From Metarhizium brunneum (lineage: Eukaryota; Ascomycota; Sordariomycetes; Hypocreales; Clavicipitaceae): a stretch of 64,000 nt of DNA. Location of the stretch: contig NC_089425.1 of the NCBI RefSeq assembly GCF_013426205.1, positions 3,906,001 to 3,970,000 on the forward strand, read 5' to 3'. Shown one piece after another: positions 1 to 11,907 of the stretch (the stretch's first letter is position 1; the number at the start of each line of letters is the position of its first letter). The translations under genes were made by a program, and so were the position numbers. The notes under the pieces were generated by a model. That model did not search any database. It worked only from the letters and a program-made list of their open reading frames with translations, and was not told the origin of the DNA.

Positions 1-3000
1 ATGCCCAGGCGTCTATTCCTGGTAATTACGTCAGGTACATCTGGGGCGCCGGCCGGGCCGCTGTGTTTGATTGTCGCAAAAGTCCACTTGACAGCAAATG
101 CAATCTGCGAGATGGCGGCATGCATGTTTTCGCAGACAAGTGCTCCGTATTGTCGCATGTATGTACAAGCCAGGAAATAATGGCCAGGTGGTTTGTGGGT
201 CAAGATTGAAGGCTGCAGCGACAGGATGGAACATTGAAGCATGGGCTTGCCCCAAGGTGCCCCAAGAACGGAGCAGTCAGCTCGCCATGGAAAATGGCCA
301 TCCTGGCAACGGCGAAAACGCGCGACATGAAATCTGCAAACACGTTCCAGATCCGCCACCCGTCTGCGTGGAGAGAAGGCCAAGCCGATGGCCATCGGGT
401 TATACTAGTACATACATACCTAGGTACCCTGGCTTTCATCCATGGTTGCACCAAAAGGCTATTCGAATGGCTTGCTGATCCGGCTGGAACTGGTTCCATC
501 TTGTGCTGGCGGCTGCCCAAAGGCATTCGGGGAGCCACGGCGGTCGCGGGGAATCATGACGAGACTCTCAGCCCGGAGTCTGAGTTGGAAGTCTTTTTCT
601 GCGCCCGAGCCACATCCGGCGTGTCAGGCGTTTGCTGCAAACTCCAGATGTCCCCAGCTGAAATGGGTCAATTCAAGGGCTGGGAAGCACTGTGCCCCCT
701 CCCTTGTCTCGTGGGCCATCGTTGGGCAAAACAACACAAAGCGGCGGTCGGCAGAGATTGTGGTCCGCAGACGGCACATGGCAGTGTCGGCGAGCTGATG
801 CAGCGGTGCAGTCGTGAAGCAGAGAGTGGTCCGGAACGTCGCTCACATTGTCCGCACCAGCCTTCACACGTCTGGCGCAGACATTGTCGTGCTTTCAGCT
901 GGGTTGGACCAAGCCAAGCCGCCTCGTGTGGTGGTTTTGTCGAGGCCACATGTCGAATGTGGGGCCCAACAAGAGCACATGCACCAGTCGGCTGCCTATT
1001 GTATGAATGTATAAAATTAAAAGGTGCCCTGCGGAAGGCACCCGGTCGAGTATCTTTTTCCCCCTCTTATTTTGTTTTGAGTTGATGGCATGCGACGGGT
1101 ATGTGGTGAAACGCAAGAGCATCTGCCGATATTGTGTCGAGCCCCGGTGGGAAGGGTGATGGAGGGCTTGGGCTGAGCCAGGCCCGTCATCCCTAGTTAG
1201 TAGTTGGACATCGTTTAGCCGGATGAAACAGTAGCCTCCTCGCACCTGGACAATGGAAAGTAAAGATGGAGGACGACACAAGACGGCGACCGGCAGCCAC
1301 TCTGTCGGACGTGAAACCTGGCAATTCGCGGTGCATGATGTGGGCATGCCGAAGTTTTCTCAACTGTGTCGGCTCCAACGACTCTACGGGCTTGGGTCAT
1401 CAATGCAGAGTCGCTCTGTATGCAAGTGCACAAAGTTGCGTGCAACATTGGATTCAGTTCAATGTTCATGTTCCAGGAGGCCGAGGCAAGACTGCATTGC
1501 ATCTTCCCATCAAATGATGTGAGTCCGTGACGTGAGTCGGCAGCAATGGTTGGCTGTTGTTGGGAAGGAGCAATAGTCTAGTACAACTTGGACGACAAGC
1601 CCGCCTACCCAACATTGAATGCTGCAGTTCGTGCCTGCCGTGGATATGCCAGGATCGTGTGCCCACGGACATGTCCGGGTTCGTATGAGCTATAACGGTC
1701 AACTTTCCTCTGTCAACTGGTCTTCCTCTCGATATTGTCTACTGTTGCTTTTGTTTCTACCACTCGAGCTCCTGACTCGGTCATTGTACGGCAGTCAAGC
1801 TGTCATGACTAAATCTCAATCTCTCAGCCTGCCACGCCGCAACAATGGCGGCCCCTTGTCGAGCAAAGCATATTGACTGTACACACACACGCACACACAC
1901 AGCATATAAACTTTGACGGCAAGACGTCGTTCTTCAAGCTGCATGCAGCTGCATGTGCCGGTGGGGATGCCGCAGTCCCTGACGCCGGTAGCGAATCAAG
2001 CGCAGAGCACCGAGTCGGCTATGACGACGGCCTCGAAGGCAGCATTGCTCGATAGCTGGAGCACCGACCCGGAGAGCCGATCAGCCACCAACCCTGACCA
2101 GCTGAAGCACCAGAGTTGCCTGCCCCAGACCTCAATCGATTGATCCTTTGCCGCCCTCTCCATCTTCTAGAACCTCTCGCCACGCCCCGATTTTCTTGAT
2201 TATCTGTCCCCACCGATTTAACTGGTTTGGGCTTTCTTTGGGCAGCAATCTTGTCCATGATAGCTGAGTCGCAACAAACTGCCCGTATGTACGGAGTACA
2301 ACCAGACATCAATAACAGCCCACCACGGCCCCAGAGCCAACAGGCGGGTTGGCGACAATTTGCCATCAAGAGACCCATTGTTGTGCATCTTGACCGGGAA
2401 CGTCGTCCGAAGCAGACATTATTGATGTCTGGTCCACTGTGTCGACCGACCGCACCAACCCTTCAAACACCTTACAAAGTTCTGTTATCACGGTGCTTCC
2501 GGATAATCCAGAGACGTGGCTGGACTTCAGGGATTTCAAGCATGCACTGACCTGACATGGACTAACATTAAAGTTTGGGTAGCGTCAGCCGCTGCGTGGA
2601 CGAGATATGCCAGCATTCCGGCTCGCCAATTGGGCTCTGGCTATGACGACTAGAAATAATGAATCAGGTGAAGCCGAGAGGAATCATGGTCAGCTGCTGC
2701 ATTTGCTATTTGCACCTGTGCTGCAATGTGTGGTTCGAGTCAAGCGACTTGAGCTTGCAGACTCGCAGGGATAGCCGTCTCAGGATTCTGCGGATCAAAG
2801 CTCAACGGCAAAAGACTTTGGCATATGGCGAAACTGGCACATGTCGTTGCTCTTTTCCCCGTAGGTGACGATGGGAAGGACATCAAAGTTTCTCCCTACA
2901 TACTCCGTACAACAGAATGACATCCTCACGCCATGCCACCTCAACCTCTTTGAGACGGGCGGACCAATGGCGAAGCCGTCTTGAAATTACGCCGCTTGAA

Positions 3001-4935
3001 CCAGTTCTTGCAATTATACCTGCCTACCTAGGTAGTTGGCTCTATTCGTAGAAAACTGGCTTGCAGGCAGACGCAACGTTGGGCACCAGCAGTCATGACA
3101 AAATCGACACGACACAATCCATATGCCACTTGGTACCACCCGGGCGCGGGCAATGCATGTATGCAATGTATGTATTCAAGTCTCAGCTTGTATGGATTGT
3201 ACCAAGTTCTTATCTTTGTATAATCTCGTGACTCTCGGCTCCGCCCTGGCCTCCAGTCGACGATGCACATAGGTCAGCGGCATGCATCCCAGCAATACGC
3301 ACGCATGTAATACATATGGCACCATGTCAATCCCACGACACGACTAAGCTGCGAACAAAAGGGAAGCGTAAGAAACACCCGTGGCGATGGGGCCGGCGCG
3401 AGCCTTTGTAGCCAATCTGGCAGACTGACTCAGCCTCCAGATGTCAACGGTCCTTTGTCCACTTCCGACGTCGCCAAGAGCCTCGGAAACTAGAGCAAGC
3501 GGGCAGGTCCTCTTTTGCTTCAAATGCTATATGTAATACTAATATTTACCCGCCGCAGCACCCTCTCCAAGCCGCTACCGATCAATGACCAAACCTCTCA
3601 TTACATGATACGACGCGCGCCTCGCTGATTCAAGGCCATCTACTCCGTACAAAGTACTCCGTGTTTTGTGCAAGTACGTGAAGCCATTTTTCTCACTGCT
3701 CAGCTGCTCCGTCGTCAAACCGTGCCCCCGAAACCCCAGCTCGCCCATCTCGCATCAAGAGCCTCAACACTGCGATCCCGCTGCAGCACAGCAGATCACA
3801 CACACCCCCACCCCCCGCCCTGCCGTCAATGTCTCTCACTCAGCCAGCCCCAGCGCGCAGACAAGTCCCATACGGAGTATGTACAGTACATATGTACTCC
3901 GTATATACAAGTCCTACCTGAACTCACCCTCCCTCTCCCCGAGGTGCAAGACTAGCATCATCTGTCCGTATTCTTGCGCATTGTTTTCCCTCCCTTTATT
4001 TATTATCCAGCAATGCTAAATACTAGAGTGAGCGCCCAGGCCGCGCGCTCTCACCTGACGACAAGACCATGCAGGTCGGGACGAAGCTCAACTGGTTAAA
4101 AATGGCAATTTTGGCGGACCAACCCAAGCTGACGTGGGGGCAACGTCGCCCTATTAATGGCTAAGAAATGTGGAGTGTCGAGAGTGCCCCAGTTTCAGCC
4201 TCGTCAGTGACCCGGCGCGGGTCCATAAATAACGCCCTGTCAACTTGTGCAACTGCAACACGTACTCCGTACTCCGGGCCGATCTGGGAATCCCTCCGAC
4301 TCCGCTGAAGAAAACCAAAAATAAATAACCAACCAACCACTCAGGGAATTTATGCCCCGGGGCGCAAAATGAAACGACGGGGTCTGATGCTTTCTTTAGA
4401 TCTGGTGACGACTAGGCTTGCGAATTTACTGCTTAGCGTCGACTGGAGACCGGCTCAGCCTTGTTTCCTCGTCGACAGCTTCAACAAATACATCTACTCC
4501 GTACATATCATGGCGACATGGAGTGTCACCCAGCCGGGAGAGAACATCACTGCAGCGCCACATGCACGTAAGCTGCACCTGCAATCAAGCCAGCCGTTGC
4601 TCTGCATGCTCGGTGGAACCATGCTATGCCTACTCCGCAAAAGGAAACAGGAATTGTCAAAAATGTGTGTATCGCCATCACTGACTAACATGCAATATAA
4701 TAATCCTCGTTAAAAAAAAATCAATCCACTCCACGACGCCGCCAGACCAAAAACACCGCCAACACGCCGCTGCCATGGACAAACAAGCTTCGCCACATCA
4801 TCACTTCGTCACTTTGCGCACATGTCTCGACAAGGGCCGCGCACACCCCTCCCAAATCCAAGTCTTCCGGGGATATCAAAGAGACATGCCTCCGACAGAA
4901 AATACATCCTCAAGCTGCCCCGGTGTTCTTGTACA
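1..4935. other. gene-poor region upstream of MBP1 3' end
   Basis: No reading frame here carries a recognisable domain, and none can be joined by plausible introns into one. The longest open frame (234-1085, +) has a Trp/Cys/His/Arg-rich composition typical of a chance frame in GC-rich DNA. The region holds several copies of TACGGAGTAC (or its complement TACTCCGTAC), two TACCTAGGTA palindromes (417-426, 3025-3034) and a (CA)n-like tract near 1881-1902. It may contain a non-coding transcript or the long 3' flank of the neighbouring gene, but nothing proves it. Confidence 0.5.
3641..4504. repeat. cluster of TACGGAGTAC-family motifs
   Basis: Near-exact copies of the 10-mer TACTCCGTAC or its complement lie at 3641-3650, 4263-4272 and 4495-4504. 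One-mismatch forms lie at 3654-3663, 3871-3880 and 3895-3904. Further copies outside this cluster are at 2290-2299, 2901-2910, 19626-19635 and 33157-33166. All copies I located are outside coding exons. The motif is almost its own complement around a central G/C. Its function is unknown. Confidence 0.7.
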
Positions 4936-7289
4936 CTATACGCCGCTGACACCAAAGTCCATGGGGTCGCCTGCCGATACCATCGCGCCATCCACGTCAT
5001 TCACGTCTCTTTCTTCCTCCATCATTTCGATGAGATTGTCGAGGTTTGAATCTAGCATCTCGCCGTCCTTCTGATCCAGGCATCTCTTGAGCAGCTTTCT
5101 ATACTTTTCAATCTTGTCCCCCGTCCCCACCATGCTCAGAGCGTCCACATAGTCGTTTTCTGCCTGTCGTAGCTCGCCGATTAGTGAATTGAGTTGACGA
5201 GCGAGAGCCAGCCTCTCGTCGTACGAGTCGTTTTCGCCGTTATCGCCATTGACTCTGTTCATGTCGCTTTCCACCGCTTGATGTATATGGAGTCTGCTCT
5301 GGTGCGTAATCAGAGATAATACTTGATGTTTGCATCTGTTTGCCTCGCCCATAATCTTGGTAGCCTCATCATCCGTCTCGAGTTGCGCCTCCAGCTCGGC
5401 AATTTGCTGGTGCGTCGCGTGCAGGTCCGCCTGCGTGTTTGCCAGAATGCGCCGCGCCTCGGCTTCCGCCACGTCCTTCTCGTGCCATTCGTCATCATAG
5501 CTCTTGGCCAGGTCTTGAAACTTTTCCATGAGCAGCGGCGCAATCCGTGACTGCACTGTTGTTGCGGCTGCCGACTGGAAAGATGTCGGTGGCTTCTTCT
5601 TGTTGTCGGCAAAGGCGTCTCGGAATGAGGCGTGCCTCTGCGAGTCGGGTGCAAATGGCGAGGACGACCTTTGCGGCCCACGCTCCTTCTTGGCAGCATT
5701 GAGCTCCATAATCAAGTCTTCTGCTCGGATTCCCTCGTTGTTGGCAATATCTGTCGATGCATTGCGGCCGAGGAGTGCGCGGATACATTTGCGAGCGTTT
5801 CTCTGGGCAGCGAGATGCAGTGCCGTGTTGCCTTCATTGTCCTGTACGTCCAGCATTTGTTGGAAGGTGGAGGGATCCACGTTTTCCTGCAGCCGGTTCA
5901 GAATGAGATCCAAGTAGTACCGTGAACAAGACGGGCTAAAGACTCTGCCATTCTTCATCACGGCAGCGTGATGAATCACTGTGCAGCCGGAGTTGTCTCT
6001 GGAGTCTACCGTTTCGAATAGCTCCTTTAGCACCGCAGGAAATGATTGTTTTTCGTAACAGTTTGTAAAGTTGACAGACCGCATAAATGGAGTTTCCCCG
6101 CGTATGTTCTTTACTGCGATATTTGAATTGAAACGCTTCAGCTGCTTGATGACGTCGACATCACCCATGGCAGATGCCCAGTGCAGAGCAGTGTGGTTTT
6201 CAGCGTCGATGAGCCAGTCTGGTTGGAAGTTCGGCGGCGGGTCTGGTTTGACAGCAGGCTGCTCGTTCCTAGAGAGCAAAAAATAGTCCAGGAGCTCGTC
6301 CCCGTACACCGCATGTTGCTGTTCCGTGAGGTCTTGCATGTGCTCTTCCCTCTTTCGTTTTCTGTGACTCGTTGGCATGTGGGACATGTCGAAATGATCG
6401 TCGTCTGCCATGTAGGATGCTGATGCTACAGTCAAGTTGTCTGGTGTATCGTCCTCCCCCATCAGAGTGTCTCCATTGTCAAACTCTTCATGACGTGCCA
6501 TGACAGCGCCTGCGCTCGTGTGAGATAAGGAATGTTGCGTTATATCGAAGCTGTATAACTTACCCGCACCCCATTTCGGAGGCGGTGGAGGCTGCGCCGG
6601 CTTGGCTTTGGATGCCTTCGGTTTGGTTGCATGTCTGGGTGCTGGCGGGGGACTCTCGTTTCCAGGGACAAATTCAAAGATGAGTCGTAGTCGGTCGTAA
6701 ATGCTGTGACGTTGGGCGAGGGCCTCGCCAGAATCGAGGGGGATCCAGGTCCCTGATTTATTCAATCAGCAAAGAGGGAAGCATGCACAAAGGACGACTC
6801 GCCAATTTTGTATAACCAACCTTGATATTTGCCGTATCCACCTTGAATCTTTTCATGGACGTCCTTTTGTACGTCTCGTTCCAAGATTCTGGTTCGTGCT
6901 GGTTTATCGAAGCCGGCAGCCTTTAGGATGTGTGTCGCATTGATCCAGTCATCATGTCTTCGTCGCATCACATGTTCCTTCAAGTCGGCTCCGAATTGGA
7001 ATTCATAGACGGGAATCTGAGAAAATTGTGAGCGAGAAAACCGAGACGCATTCAAAGCACAGATAGAGAAAATTCGAAAGTTGGATGGCCTAGTCTTTGA
7101 GGAGCCGTGGTGGCATGGTTGGTTTCAACAAATTGCTCAACAAGGCCAAAGCCGTAAACGGCCGGCGGCGTGTCGATACTTGAACAAAGACCATCAATCT
7201 ATGGAAGGATTGGGGATTCTTACACCACTGTAGGTAGCACTGTAGATGCCCGGACCGGCACTGACCGCAGCAACGCCGGCTTTGACCAT
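4936..7289 (-). CDS. mbp1: APSES-domain MBF transcription factor, Mbp1-type
   Basis: DNA-binding subunit of the MBF/SBF-type complex that drives G1/S genes. Exons on the minus strand are 7289-7224, 7016-6821 and 6752-4936. The introns are 7017-7223 (207 nt) and 6753-6820 (68 nt). The product is 692 aa. Exon 1 supplies [20 protein letters not shown]. The APSES domain follows at about residues 23-115, including [18 protein letters not shown], and is rebuilt across intron 2 as [16 protein letters not shown]. Ankyrin-type segments ([24 protein letters not shown]) lie in the middle, and the C-terminal part is a Glu/Lys-rich coiled coil. A 54-nt in-frame segment at 6510-6563 has a perfect GTAAGT donor and a CAG acceptor, so it is probably a third intron; removing it gives 674 aa. 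The gene diverges from ARP1, and ACGCG elements upstream suggest autoregulation. Family assignment is firm; exact splicing is inferred. Confidence 0.92.
6510..6563 (-). other. probable in-frame intron within mbp1
   Basis: On the minus strand this stretch begins GTAAGTTATAC, contains ATATAAC as a possible branch site, and ends GAGCGCAG. It is 54 nt, so both the retained and the spliced product stay in frame. The 18 residues it would encode sit in a Pro-rich linker after the APSES domain and break an otherwise typical linker. It looks like an intron, but retention cannot be excluded from sequence. Confidence 0.65.
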
Positions 7290-8120
7290 TTTGGTTGTGG
7301 ATGGGGAAGAGATTGCGATTTTATACCGCCATGCAATTGGAGATGCTGAGGCTAGAACTCGGGAATTCGGAGCGAATATCGAATGGAAAATGAACAAGAA
7401 GGTATGTCCACTGCTCAGAAAGACGCAGCCGGGAAGAGGGATGGTCGCTGCAGCCAGCAAGTGTACAAGTTTGTTCTCATGGGCATCAATGGGTTCGTTG
7501 CAAGGGTTGCAAGGTGTACCTTGAAATTGTTGGCACGTCGACGACGCGGTCCACGTGGAGAGACGCGAACCCACGCGCTGCACTTTAAGTGGTTCCTGCC
7601 TCAGGCGCCGCTGCTTCCCGACCAGTCGTCGTCTCCCTTCCGCCAGAGCACGTGATATGGCTTGACGGCCATTGAGCCACAGAGTGGCGTTCTCCTGAAG
7701 CACAACGGGCACTGAGACAAGGTCTGGTTGTGCTGAGGAGCCCGGTGCTCCAAGCGGGTTGGTTAGCTTGTACATACCTGGGTACAAGCCAGCGCGTGTC
7801 GTCGTGTGAACTTCATAGCAAAGCTCCATGTGTCGTCGTCGGCGATTAACAGAACACGACCGGCCAAAACACGACACGGACTGGCATATCGTTTGGTTTG
7901 ACGAAGTACGAATTCGGCAACTCTTTTTTGTTCCGCATCTTGATTTTTATCTAGTCTTGTCCATGCAGTAAGCTTCGACGCCCAGACTGCGCGCGACGAC
8001 ATTCGGTCAGGGGGCCGCGAGGACGTCAAGGCAACATTGGAGAGAGCAAAGCGCCTCGAGACAAAGGCAGCAAGTCAATCAACATCAGGCGGGTTCTCAA
8101 ATTCAACCAAACACCAAAAC
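7290..8120. other. divergent mbp1-ARP1 promoter region
   Basis: This 831-bp region lies between two divergent starts. An antisense open frame (7194-7877, -) overlaps the first mbp1 exon, but only its last residues are the real exon; the rest has no protein-like features. Apart from the ACGCG cluster I see no further named sites. Confidence 0.55.
7544..7577. promoter_or_regulatory. cluster of three ACGCG cores (MCB-like) upstream of mbp1
   Basis: ACGCG occurs at 7544-7548, 7563-7567 and 7573-7577, about 255-290 bp upstream of the mbp1 start and within the divergent mbp1/ARP1 promoter. ACGCG is the core of the MluI cell-cycle box recognised by Mbp1-class APSES proteins. None of the three is the full palindrome ACGCGT. 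Autoregulation is an inference. Confidence 0.5.
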
Positions 8121-9457
8121 ATGACGGAGATACTACACAATGCCCCCATTGTCTTGGACAATGGTTCGGGAACCATCCGCGCGGGTTTCGCCGGCGACGA
8201 TTTGCCCAAATGCTTCTTCCCGTCGTGGGTGGGCAGGCCAAAGCACCTCAGGGTTCTTGCTGGCGCTCTGGAAGGCGATGTTTTTATCGGCCAAAAGGCC
8301 GCCAGTGAGCTGAGAGGCCTGCTCAAGATCCACTATCCTCTGGAACACGGCATTGTCACAGACTGGGATGATATGGAGCGGATATGGGAGTACGTGTATG
8401 GCGAGGGACTGAAGACGTTGAGTGAAGAGGTATGCCACCGACCGAGCGGGCCGCGAGCTGGATCAAACCTAGGATATTTGCTAACAACAAAATCCAGCAT
8501 CCCGTCCTGTTGACGGAACCTCCTCTAAACCCCCGAAGCAACCGTGATACCGCCGCACAGATTCTGTTCGAAACATTCAACGTCCCCGCACTGCACACAT
8601 CCATCCAGGCTGTTTTGTCATTATATGCCAGCGGTCGAACGACTGGTATTGTGCTGGATTCTGGCGACGGTGTATCGCACGCGGTGCCCGTGTACGAGGG
8701 GTTTGCCATGCCCAGCAGCATCCGACGAATTGACGTGGCAGGACGCGATGTCACAGAGCACCTGCAAACACTGTTACGGAAGAGCGGCTATGTCTTCCAT
8801 ACGAGTGCCGAGAAGGAGGTGGTGAGGCTGATTAAGGAGAGCGTGTCATATGTGGCGCACGACCCGAGGAAAGAGGAGAGGGATTGGATTGGGGTGAAGC
8901 CGAACGAGAGCAAGTTTGCCGAGTATGTCTTGCCCGATGGGCACAAGCTCAAGGTAATTCCGCATGCCACGATATATCCCCTCTCCTTGGGGACTTGAGT
9001 CAGCTAACCGGGGGACAGATTGGTCAAGAACGATTCAGAGCGCCGGAAATCCTGTTTGACCCGGAACTCATCGGCCTCGAGTACCCTGGCGTCCACCAGA
9101 TTGTGGTGGACGCCATCAACAGGACAGACCTCGACCTGCGCAAGTCGCTGTACGGCAACATTGTGCTGTCGGGCGGAAGCACATTGACCAAGGGTTTCGG
9201 CGACCGGCTGCTAACGGAGCTGCAGAGGCTGGCAGTCAAGGACATGAGGATAAAGATTTTTGCGCCGCCAGAGCGGAAATACTCGACATGGATCGGGGGA
9301 AGCATTCTCGCTGGACTGAGCACATTCCGCAAGGTAAGCCGTCTCTTTCCCTGAGCATTAGCCGGCAAACTGTGAGACTGACGAGCACGCAAAGATGTGG
9401 GTGAGCGTTGACGACTGGCACGAGAACCCGGATATTATCCACACCAAGTTTACTTGA
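8121..9457 (+). CDS. arp1: actin-related protein Arp1 (centractin), dynactin complex
   Basis: Arp1 forms the short actin-like filament of dynactin, the activator of cytoplasmic dynein; it is needed for nuclear and organelle transport in hyphae. Four exons (8121-8429, 8498-8953, 9019-9333, 9395-9457) with introns of 68, 65 and 61 nt give 380 aa, the normal Arp1 length. The N-terminus has the actin nucleotide-binding motif [17 protein letters not shown]. Later come the second phosphate loop ([20 protein letters not shown]), [16 protein letters not shown], and the conserved end [20 protein letters not shown] followed by a short last exon. The start was chosen at 8121 because the actin fold begins eight residues later. 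It corresponds to Neurospora ro-4. The last exon is only 63 nt but is needed for the conserved C-terminus. Confidence 0.95.
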
Positions 9458-10070
9458 GAGCGAGCATTACATGGTTTTGACAAGGGGCATTTCGGCGGCC
9501 ATCACTCGCACCGAGAATGTAGGCCCCATGCCGACATGATGATGTGGTATGGCGCAAAGGGGAGAGAGGTAAACTTGGGCGGAGTTGTTTTGGGGCCGCG
9601 TCTAGAGCAGCTTAATGATACCCTGATGGATGCCAGAGTATGAAAGAAACAAACCAAACGCCAGAGAGATGCTGGCGAAACATGGTGTTGAACAAAGTGA
9701 TTGGCCGGCCTACCAAAAAGTCCAACTCGAAAGCGGAAGGTTGTGAGCCTAAAGCCCATGTAGTCAAGTAAACAGGCCACCCGAGATGAACGATTCAAGC
9801 CGGATATATATCATCTTTTCTTGTCCATTACTTGATTAATCGGATAGTAACTACACACCGCACGTAGCGGGGGGGAGGGTATATGAAAACAGTTCACCAG
9901 ATGCAAATATGCGCGCTGCGTATGCTCTGAGGTCCCCCAACATTAAAAAAACACAAAACGCCAACTCGCTCACTTCCATCGTCTCAAGTAAAATCACTTT
10001 TTGCCCCAACCCAGATTGATCCCAAAACACCACTCGTAAAACGAAAAGTCGTATTTCACTCCAAGACCCC
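9458..10070. other. convergent intergenic region
   Basis: This 613-bp tail-to-tail spacer lies between ARP1 (+) and the DUF3602 gene (-). It presumably carries both 3' untranslated regions. I see no other feature. Confidence 0.6.
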
Positions 10071-10484
10071 CTACTGGCGTCCCAACGAGCTCACACGACT
10101 CCACAGCTTGGCCGTGGAGCTCCCGCTGCTCCGGACGCTCGACGCACAAGACGAGCTGGACGCATCGCTCTCCTTGCGCCGGTAGACGTTGCCGGCGCCC
10201 CCGCGGCCGCAGTACCCCACGGGGGCGCTGTCGCGCGCAGCCGCGCGGCGGACGGCGTCGTCGAGCGAGGCCGTCGCCGGGGGCCGCTCCGAAGCAGAGT
10301 GGGCGTTGCCCGCGCCGCCGATGCCGCTGAAGAAGCGGGATGGCGAGGGTGCCGCGGCCGACGACGGGGACGACACCTCCCGCGGCGGCGCGGCCTGCGC
10401 GCGAAACGTGTTGCCCGCGCCGCCGCGGCCGCAGCGCACGTAGCTTGTCGTGGAGGGCGCGGGCTCGGTGACGAGGTACGGCAT
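10071..10484 (-). CDS. DUF3602 family protein with GRGGAGN motifs
   Basis: A single-exon gene for a 137-aa protein. The hallmark is a repeated glycine motif: CGRGGAGNTF (about residues 18-27), GIGGAGNAHS (middle) and CGRGGAGNVYRR (towards the end). The spacers are low-complexity Ser/Pro/Ala-rich. This pattern defines the fungal DUF3602 family, which includes yeast Par32, a TORC1-responsive regulator of ammonium transporters. Whether this protein has that role is not shown by the sequence. The start at 10484 gives MPYLVTEPAP, typical for the family; the open frame extends further upstream but that part has no family features. No membrane segment or signal peptide. The ORF is very GC-rich. Confidence 0.85.
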   Translation of the reverse strand: MPYLVTEPAPSTTSYVRCGRGGAGNTFRAQAAPPREVSSPSSAAAPSPSRFFSGIGGAGNAHSASERPPATASLDDAVRRAAARDSAPVGYCGRGGAGNVYRRKESDASSSSCASSVRSSGSSTAKLWSRVSSLGRQ

Positions 10485-11907
10485 GGCGGGACGTTGTTTA
10501 TATCCAGTACTTGGGGGTGGTGGTGGTTTGCGCTTATGCCAAATAACACGACGGGGGCACGTGGTGATCAAGTCGTACGCGGCACGCTGTGGTGTAACTG
10601 GCGACGTCAATGGCAAGGAACGGCTTTGCGAAAAGAGGTACACTGAACCAAGTCTAGCTGGTCAATCGGTTTTTTTTTTCTTTCTAGAATGGCAACAAGG
10701 GAATGATATGGTCTGTCGGTGAGGTCCAGAGCAGGGCTCACGACTTATAAACGGCGTCGACACACACCCCAAAGCCCACTCAACTTGCTTGCCCCTCCCA
10801 GACCAGGTCAGCCGACACAAGGAAAGAAAAAAAAAACCAAACATACAAGGGAGGAAGGGAAAAAAAAATTGCATAAATGACCACTAAAACGCTTGGCTTG
10901 CTTCCCCACGTTTCCAACCCAAGGCCGCAAAGTGGAGCGTTGGTGGTGGACAGCAGCAGGTTTGAAGGTGGCTCTCGTCACGCGGGGGGGCGTGGATGGG
11001 CGTGCGTGTGCGTGCTCGCCCCTCTTTGCGGCGTCACCTCATTGTGCCATTGAGGGGAATCGAGTTCCTATTACCCCATCGAAATGGGCGGGAATGGCGG
11101 AAGATGCAGATGCGCCGGGGACTGAGTCGCCCGGATGCGAGCAGGGCGACAACGTGAATCGAGCATTGGCCGTCGGGCAAGCGCTCGCCCTTAGTACAGA
11201 CGACGGTGGGTTCGGGTCACGGTCTGTTGGATGTTTTGCTGGCCTCGTGACCTGGTTGCTGTGCTGGTTTTTTGCACCATCGGCGCCTCCCGATGCCCAG
11301 GTCGCCGCAGCTGTATGATTGGTTACGAGGACTGGTCAGCCAACAGCAAATCTTGTGGTTCGACGTCGCGCCTCAAAGTGGCCTACCAACGCACACGGTG
11401 CGCCATCTTCAACTAGAGCTTGCAAAAGACAGTGACCCAAGATATTGTAATCACACCAGACCTTCTATTACTATAAGAAGTTTCCACGCTACATCTTTCC
11501 CGTATCGTAGGCTCGCCGTCTCGTGCCGTGAATGCGTGCTTGCGGCCGTGAATCAAACTTAAAAAAACCCCCCCAAAAAAAGAGGTGGCACTTGTTCGAC
11601 CCAGTCAACCGACAGTGGATGTCGATACCAAAGCTGCCAGCAAAAGAAAAGAAGAAGAAAACGGTATCAAGATTGTACAGGTAGCTGCTGCTGTTAGCCT
11701 GTGACCCCCAACCCCCTTCCTCCCAACGCCGTAAAATCATCCCATCATTTCCAAGTCCTTCAAAATAGCAAGTAGTGCAAAATGATCTTGCCAGACCACA
11801 TGTCCATGTCTCAAATTAAACCGCCAGGCTTACAGCCAGGCTCGATTCATGTCATAGATTGGTTTTTTTCTTTTTTTCTTTTTTTGGTGCTTCATGACAT
11901 TGGCCGG
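10485..11907. other. intergenic region between DUF3602 gene and GH76 gene A
   Basis: This region is upstream of the DUF3602 gene and downstream of GH76 gene A. It contains homopolymer T/A tracts (10671-10684, 10827-10836, 10860-10868, 11561-11581). Small frames such as 10893-11318 (+) show no domain. No RNA gene was recognised. Confidence 0.5.

Noticed and set aside
234..1085. 283-codon open frame (+)
   Set aside because: Rich in Trp, Cys, His and Arg with no domain, signal peptide or intron logic; overlapped by comparable frames in other registers, as expected by chance in GC-rich DNA.
7194..7877. 227-codon open frame (-) upstream of mbp1
   Set aside because: Only its last part (22 residues from 7289) is genuine coding sequence, the first exon of mbp1. 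The rest lacks protein character and lies in the divergent promoter.
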